Assembly: GCF_024746815.1 (NCBI RefSeq)
Contig: NZ_CP080527.1
Location: 284,102 to 348,101, forward strand
Reading direction: 5' to 3'
Source of the DNA: Mesorhizobium sp. AR07
Lineage (GTDB): Bacteria; Pseudomonadota; Alphaproteobacteria; Rhizobiales; Rhizobiaceae
DNA: 64,000 nucleotides
Both the position numbers and the translations under genes were made by a program. This document shows, one piece after another, positions 54,673-63,083 of the stretch (the stretch's first letter is position 1; each line of letters begins with the position of its first letter). Under the pieces are notes generated by a model, which ran no database searches, had not been told where the DNA came from, and saw only the letters and a program-made list of their open reading frames with translations.

Positions 54673-56330
54673 TCTTCGACCGGCAGCCGCCGCTTCTGAC
54701 GCACCGGGTGCTCGGCCGGGGCCGGCGGCAACGGCGCCATCGCCTCATAAAGCTTGGGTGCTCCCGCCGCATGGACGGCGCGTGCGGCACCGCGCAATTC
54801 CGCCTTCTTGGCCTTGGCGGTCCCCGCTATGGTCGCAATTTGTCGGCGAAACTGGACCTTCTCGACATTCGACCGGGAATTCGCCACCCGGCGGTTGGCG
54901 CGGTCGCTTTCGTGTTCCCACAAGGTGACCGGTGTCGATATCCCGTCACGGCGAGGCACAGGACGAAACGCGGCGCTCGCCGGGTCGCGGACATAGACAT
55001 TGCTGATGTCGCGCGGATCGTAGCGGACCTCCAGTTTCCCCAACCGGTCACGCTCCGGCACCAACGAGCCGAGCCACGGCGCGTAATAGAATAGGGCAAA
55101 CATGCTGATGCCCTGCGGCGTCAGGCGCCGTTCGGCGCTTGGTAGGAACGTTAGCAGCACCTGATGCGATTCGTCATTGAAGCGCGGCAGCTCCGCGGCA
55201 CGTGCTTGCCACTCGGTGAGCGGCACCTTCAGGGTCTTTCCGTTTTCATGGAGATTATGATCGATGATAGCGAGCGTCACACAGCGTTCGAGATCGGCAA
55301 AGCTCAGACAAGCGCGCTTTTCCGACGGATATTCGTCACGGTTGGCCACCGATCGTCCAGTCGATCCTGGGTGTGCGGCGAGCACGGCATTGAGCTTGCC
55401 CAGGAGACGCTCGACCACACCGCCCTGGTGAACGCGCCCGCGATCACGATATTGGATGTGGATGCCATAGTCCTCACAGCCGCGCTGAAACGCCCGCCCT
55501 TTGAACTCCTTGGCGGAGTCGGTGACAAGCCGGCGCGGCCGGCCGAACATTGGCCAGTCATGATCGAGACCGCGTGCGGCCATCCACCCATCCTTCGCGC
55601 ATATTGCGTGCGCCAGACAGAGTGCGACGGAGAGGGAAGACGGTTTTTCCAGCGTCAGACAAAAGCCCAGAATGCAGCGCGAGAAGACGTCGGTGACGAT
55701 CGTCAGGTAGGCGCGGCCGACGAAAATTCCGGCACCGTCGATCACCTCGACGAAATTGATGTCGGTCGGCGTGTGGTCGATCTGGCAGACATCGAGGGGC
55801 CGCGGCGCGTGGATATAACCCGGTCGCGGCTTCAGGCGGTGAAGATGCTTCAAGTTGGCTGACCGCCCCTTGGCTATTTCCTCTGGCGTGAACAGGGTCG
55901 GAATGCGCCGCGCGACGGCGACATAGGATGGCGGCCGAAAGCCGGCCTCCTCGCAACGCGCGCGGATTTCGGCGACAACAGGGGCAAGCGGCGGCGCTTC
56001 CAGTATCAGCCACTGCTCGCGCAGCGTCGCCGCGATGATCGTCTCGACCTCCTTGGGCAGACGCTTCCGGCGCGGTCTTCCGGCTACCGGCAGCAGCGCT
56101 GTCACCGTGCGATCGTCGCGATAGCGCGCCAGAAGATTGTAGACCTGACGCGTCGACAACCGGAGTTCCACCGCCGTCCGCGCAATCGCCGACCGACGCG
56201 AAGCGGCGGTATCGAGAATCTTGTCCAGTTCGCGTGCGATCCGTCGCGCGAGCAACCAGCGCTCAGCGGGATCACCCGCAGCGGTTCTGGACGCGCCGGA
56301 TACTCCTTTGTTGTGCGATAGCTTCGGCAA
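54666..56330 (-). CDS. tniA: TniA-like DDE transposase, copy 2 (intact)
   Basis: 554 residues from TTG 56330. N-terminal HTH (AIARTAVELRLSTRQVYNLL), then a Mu/retroviral-type core: QIDHTPTDINFVEVIDG and LVTDSAKEFKGRAFQRG (Asp pair) and GGVVERLLGKLNAVL (Glu). The C-terminal Mu beta-barrel part is YDPRDISNVYVRD. Its tail overlaps the tniB start. The transposase could act in trans on copy 1, whose tniB is intact. Confidence 0.9.
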   Translation of the reverse strand: MPKLSHNKGVSGASRTAAGDPAERWLLARRIARELDKILDTAASRRSAIARTAVELRLSTRQVYNLLARYRDDRTVTALLPVAGRPRRKRLPKEVETIIAATLREQWLILEAPPLAPVVAEIRARCEEAGFRPPSYVAVARRIPTLFTPEEIAKGRSANLKHLHRLKPRPGYIHAPRPLDVCQIDHTPTDINFVEVIDGAGIFVGRAYLTIVTDVFSRCILGFCLTLEKPSSLSVALCLAHAICAKDGWMAARGLDHDWPMFGRPRRLVTDSAKEFKGRAFQRGCEDYGIHIQYRDRGRVHQGGVVERLLGKLNAVLAAHPGSTGRSVANRDEYPSEKRACLSFADLERCVTLAIIDHNLHENGKTLKVPLTEWQARAAELPRFNDESHQVLLTFLPSAERRLTPQGISMFALFYYAPWLGSLVPERDRLGKLEVRYDPRDISNVYVRDPASAAFRPVPRRDGISTPVTLWEHESDRANRRVANSRSNVEKVQFRRQIATIAGTAKAKKAELRGAARAVHAAGAPKLYEAMAPLPPAPAEHPVRQKRRLPVEEW

Positions 56331-56440
56331 GGCGCACCAGATAATTGAAATTCTTAGCGTGAAATCAGTCGCTCAAATACAAGCCGAAGCCAACGGGGAT
56401 ATGACATTTGTCGGATTGAAATCCGCAAGTAAAAGCCACA
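56331..56440. repeat. TniAB transposon right end, copy 2
   Basis: Same 110 bp as 36387-36496. The ATG at 56401, with GGGGAT upstream, is in frame with the downstream RHE_PE00001 gene, so the transposon end supplies a start codon. Confidence 0.65.
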
Positions 56441-57501
56441 CCGAGGTTTTGGCGCGGCTCGACGAGCGGCTGGCGCGCTCGTCCGTCCGCGAGGGCTGGA
56501 TTGAACGCCAGCACTTCACTGACGCGACCGCAGCGCTGTGGCTCGAGGGCGAGCTCGTCCACCTCGAGGACCTCGTCCTGCACGACGCGCATATGGACAT
56601 CCGCACCCCGACCCACGAGCTCACGCGGGCACATGCGGTTCTGCGAACCCGGCGGCGAATTCTAGCGCAGAAGCCGGACTGGGCGCTCGGCCGGGACGGT
56701 TTTTTGGCCCTGACCGGCCGCAGCGGCGCCGTGTCGGCGGGCCAAAAAAACCGGGAAGGGGAGGGCACTCAAGCCGGCGCCGTTGAAGTCTACGGTCGCG
56801 ACGATGCCGAGGACGATCTTCTGGCGGAAGAATTTGCCGAGATCGATGCTGTCCTGGCGCGCTCATCAAAGATCCTGGCCGGTGCCGACGTGCCTGCTCG
56901 AAAAGAGGAAACGTCACGATGTGACCGGCCGGACCTGATCTACGATCTCGACTGGAATGAAGAAGAACGGCTGGCCGAATGGCAGGCCGGGCTCGCCGAC
57001 ACGCGGGAGTGGCCGTTGGTGATGCGCGCCGCGATCCTGCTCGAGGCCTGGCAAGACATCGAGGTGCTGCAGCACGCCGCTTGGCTTGGATCGCTGCTGG
57101 TTGCCGCGCTGCTACGGCAGGAAGGTCTTGCCGCGCACCATCTCGCTGGACTTCATCTCGGCGCCAAAAACATTCCGCGGGAGCGGCGGCGGGCGCGCAA
57201 TCGGAGCGACCGGCTGCTGGCCTACCTCGATGCCATTCACGAGGCAGCCGTGGCTGGCCTGAAGGAGCATGACCGTCTCGTGCTGGCGAAAAGCCAGATG
57301 GAGCGGCGGCTCAAGCAACGCCGCGCCAGCTCGAAACTGCCTGACCTCCTCGAGCTTGTGCTCTCGCGGCCGGTCGTCTCCACCGGCATGATTCAGGAGG
57401 TGCTGAAAGTCTCGAAGCAGGGCGCGCTCAACCTGGTCGGCGAGCTCGGCCTACGCGAGATGACGGGGAGGGGGAGGTTTCGTGCGTGGGGCATTATGTA
57501 G
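56401..57501 (+). CDS. RHE_PE00001 family protein, copy 2, transposon-supplied N-terminus
   Basis: 366 residues from ATG 56401 inside the transposon end: about 13 transposon-encoded residues (MTFVGLKSASKSH), then TEVLARLDERLARSSVREGW. Blocks WLEGELVHLEDLVLHDAHMD and PTHELTRAHAVLRTRRRIL and the C-terminal HTH PVVSTGMIQEVLKVSKQGAL are conserved with copy 1. Only ~25 native N-terminal residues are replaced, so the protein may still be made. It is diverged from copy 1 although the transposon copies are identical. Confidence 0.75.
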   Translation: MTFVGLKSASKSHTEVLARLDERLARSSVREGWIERQHFTDATAALWLEGELVHLEDLVLHDAHMDIRTPTHELTRAHAVLRTRRRILAQKPDWALGRDGFLALTGRSGAVSAGQKNREGEGTQAGAVEVYGRDDAEDDLLAEEFAEIDAVLARSSKILAGADVPARKEETSRCDRPDLIYDLDWNEEERLAEWQAGLADTREWPLVMRAAILLEAWQDIEVLQHAAWLGSLLVAALLRQEGLAAHHLAGLHLGAKNIPRERRRARNRSDRLLAYLDAIHEAAVAGLKEHDRLVLAKSQMERRLKQRRASSKLPDLLELVLSRPVVSTGMIQEVLKVSKQGALNLVGELGLREMTGRGRFRAWGIM

Positions 57502-57710
57502 CCCGAACGGCGTCGAGGTTCGGAACGAACCTCGCGGTGGACCGTTAGCAATAATCACAGGCATTCAGCTTCCCGCTAACAGTCTCGGTTGACGCCCTAC
57601 GGCGAAGCACCGTAATAAGGGGAAAACTCGTGTGCTGATCCGGGGCTGCCGAGCCCACCGCTGCACGGCCCGGATGCCTCCCTCGCCAACCCCAAGCCGC
57701 CGCCACGATT

Positions 57711-57893
57711 GTGACCGAAAAAGCACCCGCAGCACCTACCAACGTTCCTCCCACCCGAGAGCGTGTCGAGATGAGTGCGGAGTCTATCGGTTTCACGCTC
57801 AAGAGCGATCCCGAGACGATTCGCGCCATCGAAAAGATTCAAGAGAACGCGATCAAGGCGGCTCAGGACGTCAAGAAATTTGCGTTAAGATAG
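57711..57893 (+). CDS. Small acidic/helical protein
   Basis: 60 residues from GTG 57711, or 40 from ATG 57771 (MSAESIGFTLKSDPETIRAI). The C-terminal half is an amphipathic helix (EKIQENAIKAAQDVKKFALR). It lies 66 bp upstream of the peptidase-like gene on the same strand and may belong to its operon. No family recognised. Confidence 0.4.
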   Translation: MTEKAPAAPTNVPPTRERVEMSAESIGFTLKSDPETIRAIEKIQENAIKAAQDVKKFALR

Positions 57894-57959
57894 CTGTTGA
57901 TTCCTTCGCACCCGAAAAAGGAAGACAAATGCGCTACGGGTTGACGAGATTGATTGCCT

Positions 57960-59549
57960 ATGAATCTGGATTACGCCGTCGGAACGCTGGCATCGCCTGA
58001 GGATTGGGCGGGACTCGCCGAGGTCCTCGGCGGCAACGATCAACGTCCCGTGCATAGCATTATTCGCCATCTCATCACGCTCGGCGCCAAGTCCTATCTT
58101 ATCGAGTCGCGCTATATCGACCGCGACTATTCCGCGGACTACCGGCGCTTTTATGCGCAGACGTTTCGCACCTACGACCGCAACTGCAAACGCGTACATT
58201 TTTTCCAGGAAGACGTGGCTACGATCCTCGCGCTGCCAAGCTGGAGTGAACGGACCATCGCGCTGCAGCGCACCTCAAAGCGCAGCTATCTCGGGTTTTG
58301 TGTGGTCCGTCCGCTGCCAGGGGCTCCGATCGGTAGGACGGCCCTCAAGCAGATGGGGCCAGGAGGAGCTGGCCTTGAGTCGGTCGTCACATGCCGCGCC
58401 GACATTCGCTCCAACGTCCTCGGTGCTGAGCTCGATGTATCGGCTGCGTGCTTCATGCAGCAGGACTCTCGCGTAGGCGCCTGCGCCCAGGTGGCGATCT
58501 GGACGGGCGCGCGCCACATGCATCAGCGCTACAAGTATAACTGGCTCTCGGTTGCCGACATCACGCGCATGGCAGCGCCAACCACCGCGTATCAGGCGAC
58601 ATCCCTTCCTGCCGGGTCGGAGTTTCTCACACCGGATCACATGATCCACGCCATTCATGAAATGGGATTTCAGCCGCTCTATATCGATGGCTCGGGCAAT
58701 CAGATCGCGACAGACATCATTCCTTACGTGGAATCTGGCCTGCCGGTCATCCTCGGGTTGCGCCACGGCACCGGACTTGGCCATGCCGTCACAGTGATCG
58801 GCCGCGTCTTCGCTGCCCGCAAGACGCCATCCAATCAGCTTGCGGACTACGTTCCGGCATTCATAGTCCATGACGATCAAGCTGGACCATACATGCTGCT
58901 GCCGCGCACTCGCGATGCTTCGGCCACACATAACTTCGATACCAATCAGCTGATCCGGCATTCATTCTCGACCACAACACCTGTGGACCTCAACGTTGAG
59001 GAGCATGCTGTGTTCGGCGTGGTGCTGATGCCGACACGCGTCTTCTCGACCGCGCTTGCAGCGCAGCGCACAGCGATTGGTCGTCTCAACTTCGCACTCA
59101 ACCACATCGCTTCGATACGACAGAAATTGGCAACTCAGGGCGCAACGGTAAACGACCGTTTGCTTGAAGAACTGATCGAGGCGCACAAGAAGCAGAAGAT
59201 CATCCTGCGCACCTACCTCACGTCAGCCGCGGGGTATCGCAAGCATATCGCTCAAGGTAGCGCATGCGACGATTTGAAAGATGTGCTCGCACGCATGCAT
59301 CTACCGCACTTCACCTGGATTACGGAAATCTCCACTGCCGGATCCTATAACCAGGCCTCACCAGGGATGCGCCGCATGTATGGCCATACTATCCTCGATG
59401 CCACGTCGACCGGCCGCGACGATGCTGGCTTGCTCGCGTTGCACATGCCCGGCGTGCTGATCCGCCGCGATGTCGATACCGGCAACGAAGTGGTTACCGA
59501 GATCCGAGACGATGCCCTCTATCACAGTCGCGAGAAGAAGGGGCCCTAG
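57960..59549 (+). CDS. C39/papain-like cysteine peptidase-fold protein
   Basis: 529 residues from ATG 57960 (an in-frame TTG lies 6 nt upstream). The central region resembles a C39-type peptidase: RVGACAQVAIWTGARHMHQR (Cys175), LPVILGLRHGTGLGHAVTVI (His275) and FIVHDDQAGPYMLLP (Asp305/306). The N-terminal ~150 residues and the C-terminal helical region are unrecognised. Its last 4 bp overlap the end of the convergent E1-JAB gene, which ties it to the ubiquitin-like cassette. A role as a processing or effector peptidase is inference. Confidence 0.6.
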   Translation: MNLDYAVGTLASPEDWAGLAEVLGGNDQRPVHSIIRHLITLGAKSYLIESRYIDRDYSADYRRFYAQTFRTYDRNCKRVHFFQEDVATILALPSWSERTIALQRTSKRSYLGFCVVRPLPGAPIGRTALKQMGPGGAGLESVVTCRADIRSNVLGAELDVSAACFMQQDSRVGACAQVAIWTGARHMHQRYKYNWLSVADITRMAAPTTAYQATSLPAGSEFLTPDHMIHAIHEMGFQPLYIDGSGNQIATDIIPYVESGLPVILGLRHGTGLGHAVTVIGRVFAARKTPSNQLADYVPAFIVHDDQAGPYMLLPRTRDASATHNFDTNQLIRHSFSTTTPVDLNVEEHAVFGVVLMPTRVFSTALAAQRTAIGRLNFALNHIASIRQKLATQGATVNDRLLEELIEAHKKQKIILRTYLTSAAGYRKHIAQGSACDDLKDVLARMHLPHFTWITEISTAGSYNQASPGMRRMYGHTILDATSTGRDDAGLLALHMPGVLIRRDVDTGNEVVTEIRDDALYHSREKKGP

Positions 59550-60982
59550 CGGCGTGGCCGCGTCGGCAGCGGGAAATTATCCCCACGTGCAAGCCTGCTG
59601 TCATCGACCATCGAGCATTCGAGACATTGCAGGTCCATGCGCGGCACGTCATAGCTGGCGGTACCCCGGCGCGCATTCCACCTGAACCAAGCCGTTTCGG
59701 CGTTCTCGTACTTCAGGCCAGTCATGTGAAACAAGAAATCGTCCGCAGCGTGAGCGCAGGCGACTGCATTCATGGTCACCACGCTCGGAGCCGCCACCCC
59801 TGGATCATCAACATAGGCGTAGCCCTTTTTCGTGGACGCCGGCACCGCCTCGTCCTGCAGCCGAGACGGGCTGATGAGACCGTTGCACCACAGACAGCCA
59901 TGCCCCGAACGCACCGTCCGCGACACACAGAATACGTCACCGACCGTGCCGTCAGGACCGACCGGCACCTTTGCGCCGACTTGTACGCCTGGCACGCCAT
60001 ATTGATTAACGATGGCATTGAACAGCAGCCGTGCGCTCATCGTGTCCGCGGCAAGAAAGAGGTAGTCGCAATCCTTGAAGCGTTCGGCAACGTCGGCGTC
60101 GAGAAAGTCGCGCGGCAGCGCCGTGACCTTCGCGCGCGGGTTTGCCCGCCGAATGTTGCGCGCGGCTATGTCCACCTTGAAGCGGCGGAACCGTTCGCGC
60201 AGGAAGGAAGGGATCCACCAAGGAGCCACGTCGCTGAAGTCCGCCGCAACGAGGCGTGGCAGGTTGGAGATTTCTACCTTGTCCGGATCGGTCAGCAAGA
60301 AGTCACCGACACCGAGCCGACCGAGCAGCTCGGCGAGAATAGAACCCGCGCCGCCCAATCCGATTATGCCCACCCGCGTCCCTGACAGTATGGCCTGTCC
60401 GGTGTCTCCGAAGAGCCGGCTTTGGCGGTCATACGTTACACTCTTGAGCGCCGCGCGCGCCGGCGGTTGCGGATAGAGGAACTGCCGGCGATTGCCGACA
60501 ATATGCGCCTCGCCTAGTTCGGCGCGTCTTTTGCCTGCAAACCAGAGATCGCCCGCCACCGCATGCGTCGCAAAGACAAGCGCACCGACTGGCATACCGC
60601 GAGAAATATCGATCAGGGCAGGATAGCCGCGTTCGTGCGATGCAAAATCGTCCGGCGAAAACCCCACTGATGTCGAACCGCCATGATTGTGAATCGCTAA
60701 ATACGCGAGGTTCGCGTCGCGGGCGCGAATAATGCGGCTTTGTATGAATTGCGCCTTCAGCATGCGATAGCCGTACTTACCCGGCACATAGTCCTCGCCG
60801 TCTATCGCGAGGTGGAGTTCACGCGCGACGAGCCGCAAGCCGCGATCGGATTCGCATATGCCGGCGAGGATGATCGCGCCGTGCTCGTCGCCATCGCCTG
60901 GAAAAAGATGACGCATCAATTGCGCATGCATCTCTTCGGAAATTGTCAGCCGCCAAGGCTTTACGGGTGTGTTCGGAGCCAT
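59546..60982 (-). CDS. JAB-E1 fusion: deubiquitinase-like and ThiF/E1-like activating enzyme
   Basis: 478 residues. The N-terminal JAB/JAMM domain has Glu33 (DEHGAIILAG) and HNHGGSTSVGFSPDD (His98, His100, Ser109, Asp112), a complete metalloprotease motif. The E1/ThiF domain has VGIIGLGGAGSILAELLGRL (nucleotide loop 208-213), TDPDKVEISNLPRL and two CxxC pairs (363/366 and 453/456) for zinc. It should adenylate the Ubl C-terminus, while JAB could trim or remove it. The gene start overlaps the E2-like gene by 22 nt. Confidence 0.85.
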   Translation of the reverse strand: MAPNTPVKPWRLTISEEMHAQLMRHLFPGDGDEHGAIILAGICESDRGLRLVARELHLAIDGEDYVPGKYGYRMLKAQFIQSRIIRARDANLAYLAIHNHGGSTSVGFSPDDFASHERGYPALIDISRGMPVGALVFATHAVAGDLWFAGKRRAELGEAHIVGNRRQFLYPQPPARAALKSVTYDRQSRLFGDTGQAILSGTRVGIIGLGGAGSILAELLGRLGVGDFLLTDPDKVEISNLPRLVAADFSDVAPWWIPSFLRERFRRFKVDIAARNIRRANPRAKVTALPRDFLDADVAERFKDCDYLFLAADTMSARLLFNAIVNQYGVPGVQVGAKVPVGPDGTVGDVFCVSRTVRSGHGCLWCNGLISPSRLQDEAVPASTKKGYAYVDDPGVAAPSVVTMNAVACAHAADDFLFHMTGLKYENAETAWFRWNARRGTASYDVPRMDLQCLECSMVDDSRLARGDNFPLPTRPRR

Positions 60983-61353
60983 TGCATCACCTTCAGAAGT
61001 TTCAGCGCGGCAGTATCGATAGCTGGATTGAGCTTGTTGGAACGGCGCGAGAGTTGGGTCGCCGAACTGCCCCGCCAGCTGGCGGTGCCGAGGCCTTCAC
61101 CGAGGGGGCGACCATCAGTCCGCGCCAGCTCAAGGCAGGTGAAATGTGGATAGACATCCGCGTACGGGTATTGGAACGTGATCTGAAACCCAACCCAGAT
61201 CTTTGCCTGCACATAAGGTGGGCCGAGCGGCAGGTCGTGCACCGTCACGTACGCGCCGCCCGCGCCGTCGGGCTCCGCCTCAACGCGACAGTCCGGAAAG
61301 GAAGGCCTTATCTCAGCGATGGCCTTCTCGATCTGGGGCTGAATCTGGGTCAT
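60961..61353 (-). CDS. E2-like conjugating-fold protein
   Basis: 130 residues. YVQAKIWVGFQITFQYPYAD followed by VYPHFTCLEL has the beta-meander and Y-P region of an E2/UBC fold. SATQLSRRSNKLNPAIDTAA and LKLLKVMQWL form the C-terminal helix. It resembles the prokaryotic E2 family E group. The catalytic cysteine is uncertain: Cys22 and Cys73 are the only candidates, and neither sits in a canonical HPN-x-C context. ATGA overlap with the Ubl gene indicates one operon. Confidence 0.7.
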   Translation of the reverse strand: MTQIQPQIEKAIAEIRPSFPDCRVEAEPDGAGGAYVTVHDLPLGPPYVQAKIWVGFQITFQYPYADVYPHFTCLELARTDGRPLGEGLGTASWRGSSATQLSRRSNKLNPAIDTAALKLLKVMQWLRTHP

Positions 61354-61718
61354 GAGTTGTCATCATTTGGGATAGCGAGGAAGCGGTCGCCCTTGTGGAC
61401 CCGGATCGGCTGGTCGTCCCCGATCAGGTCGGTTTTGCCGCCGCCACGCTCGACGCTCAGCACGAAGTCGAGTTGAATCTGCACGCTTTGTGCGATCGCG
61501 GCCTGCTTGATCGACATCCCTGTCTGCTGCTTGTCGTCGACGGTGACCGGCTTCTCGTTTACAAGAATCGCGATTTTCCTGTCAGGACCGTCTTCGTCAC
61601 CATGCCCACCGCCTTTGCCGGGATTGCTATGATCCCCGTTGTCGTTGCGACCACCGCGATCCCCTTCGCCACCGCTGCCAGGGCCTTGCCCGCGTTCGTT
61701 GTCCGCATCGTCTGCCAT
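61350..61718 (-). CDS. Multiubiquitin-type ubiquitin-like protein
   Basis: 122 residues from ATG 61718, preceded by AAGGAGATTGAA; a longer frame to 61775 has no ribosome site. A Gly/Asp-rich flexible N-terminus (~45 residues) precedes one beta-grasp domain: KIAILVNEKPVTVDDKQQTG, SIKQAAIAQSVQIQLDFVLS and DLIGDDQPIRVHKGDRFLAI. This matches the multiubiquitin family but with a single repeat. The C-terminus PNDDNS lacks diglycine, so activation may need trimming or use a different residue. First gene of the Ubl-E2-E1/JAB operon. Confidence 0.8.
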   Translation of the reverse strand: MADDADNERGQGPGSGGEGDRGGRNDNGDHSNPGKGGGHGDEDGPDRKIAILVNEKPVTVDDKQQTGMSIKQAAIAQSVQIQLDFVLSVERGGGKTDLIGDDQPIRVHKGDRFLAIPNDDNS

Positions 61719-61754
61719 TTCAATCTCCTTGCAAGTCTGAAACGTGATTGCTAT

Positions 61755-61767
61755 TGTGAAATTCACA
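61755..61767. promoter_or_regulatory. Palindromic operator between Ubl operon and XRE gene
   Basis: TGTGAAATTCACA is a perfect palindrome, with a related TGGAATTTCA at 61784-61793. It lies between the divergent Ubl and XRE starts and is the likely XRE binding site. Confidence 0.55.
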
Positions 61768-61796
61768 TATTGCATTCTAGACGTGGAATTTCAAGA

Positions 61797-62168
61797 GTGA
61801 AATCGAACAAAAAGGAACCAGCACAGTTCGACGTCGACGCCCTCCATGCAGCGCTCGATGGCGAACGCATTGCACGCGGGCTGAACTGGAAGGATGTTTC
61901 GGCCGAATCCGGGGTAAGCGCATCAACCCTGACCCGGCTCTCGCAGGGTAAGCGGCCTGACGTGGACAGCCTGACAGCTCTGACACACTGGTTGGGCTTG
62001 TCGGCCGATCGGTTTATGGGCGTCCCGCAGAAGGGCTTCGGCGGCGCGAGTCCACTTGCGCAGATATCCTCGATTCTTCGCGACGACCCCAATCTCAACA
62101 AGGCTGCGGCGACAGCGCTCGATCAGCTAATAAAAGCAACCTACGCCCGTCTGCGAACGAGCCGGTAG
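61797..62168 (+). CDS. XRE-family transcriptional regulator
   Basis: 123 residues from GTG 61797. The Cro/CI-type HTH is at ~15-70 (LDGERIARGLNWKDVSAESG, VSASTLTRLSQGKRPDVDSL). The C-terminal part RDDPNLNKAAATALDQLIKA is helical. Divergent from the Ubl operon with a palindrome between them, so it probably regulates that operon and itself. Confidence 0.78.
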   Translation: MKSNKKEPAQFDVDALHAALDGERIARGLNWKDVSAESGVSASTLTRLSQGKRPDVDSLTALTHWLGLSADRFMGVPQKGFGGASPLAQISSILRDDPNLNKAAATALDQLIKATYARLRTSR

Positions 62169-62465
62169 GTTTGCCCGCACCAGTATGCCAATTTACACGT
62201 GCACCTGGGGCTCAGTAGCCCACGTGCGTGAAGGTATGCGACACGGCCGTTCCGGACCGGACCTTCCTGGATTTCCTGCTGACTCCGGCAGGCTCCTACA
62301 CCAATTCGATCAGCGTTTGCGCGAGGGCCTTGCGCAGGCTCTTTTACGGCACCGCGCGAATTGCGTCTGGATTCGGCATTGCGCACTTTGTCGTATCTTT
62401 CCCAGAGGGAGGTAGAGTGATACAAACCCTCGGAGAATAGACGCCATACTCCGAGCCTACGTATC
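62169..62465. other. 297 bp upstream of abiEi, nothing recognised
   Basis: Short frames on both strands show no family signature. It should contain the abiE promoter. Confidence 0.3.
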
Positions 62466-63083
62466 TTGCCCGCACCCGCATCCCAGCGCCGAATTGCCCA
62501 CGCCGTGCTGAAAGCGCGTGGCATCGCGCGTCTGTCGGAGCTGCGCGCGGAGGGGGTAACCGCGGCTACCATGAGCCGCATGGAGCGGGATGGGGAGGTG
62601 CTCCGGCTCGCGCGAGGGCTTTATCAACTCCCGGATGCGCCGCTCGACGCTCACCATAGTCTCGCAGAGGCAGCGAAACGCGTGCCCAAGGGCGTGGTCT
62701 GCCTGGTCTCGGCCCTCACATTCCACCAGCTTACCGATCAGCTTCCGCGGCAGGTGTGGATTGCCATCGGACAAAAAGATTGGGCCCCAAAGGCTGATGG
62801 CGCGGCGGTTAGGCTGGTGCGCTTCACGGACCGCCTGCTCACGGAGGGTGTCGAGACCCATACCGTCGAGGGCGTTCCGGTAAAGGTTTTTAGCGTCGCC
62901 AAGACGGTCGCCGACTGCTTCCGGTATCGGAACAAGATCGGCCTGTCCGTGGCAATCGAAGGCCTTCAGGAAGCGCTGCGTCAACGCAAGACAACTCCCG
63001 GCGAAATTGCCAGGCAGGCCGAGCGAGGAGCGGTCGCGACGGTCATTCGACCCTATCTCGAGGCATTGACCGCCAATGGCTAG
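62466..63083 (+). CDS. abiEi: AbiEi-type antitoxin/regulator
   Basis: 205 residues from TTG 62466. The N-terminal winged helix (ARLSELRAEGVTAATMSRME, GLYQLPDAP) is followed by the AbiEi C-terminal domain (KGVVCLVSALTFHQLTDQLP, VFSVAKTVADCFRYRNKIGL). In type IV AbiE systems it represses the operon and neutralises the AbiEii nucleotidyltransferase toxin. Its stop overlaps the abiEii ATG. Confidence 0.88.
   Translation: MPAPASQRRIAHAVLKARGIARLSELRAEGVTAATMSRMERDGEVLRLARGLYQLPDAPLDAHHSLAEAAKRVPKGVVCLVSALTFHQLTDQLPRQVWIAIGQKDWAPKADGAAVRLVRFTDRLLTEGVETHTVEGVPVKVFSVAKTVADCFRYRNKIGLSVAIEGLQEALRQRKTTPGEIARQAERGAVATVIRPYLEALTANG

Larger units (their letters stand above)
54343..56440 (-). mobile_element. 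TniAB transposon, copy 2 (truncated by Tn3)
   Basis: Identical to 34400-36496 except for one base. It contains intact tniA and the first third of tniB. The right end terminates in AAGTAAAAGCCACA at 56440, inserted in the second RHE_PE00001 gene. Confidence 0.85.

Noticed and set aside
57960..61718. Type II CBASS (Cap2/Cap3)
   Set aside because: No CD-NTase is present; the 57960 protein looks C39/papain-like, and E1 is fused to JAB rather than to an E2.
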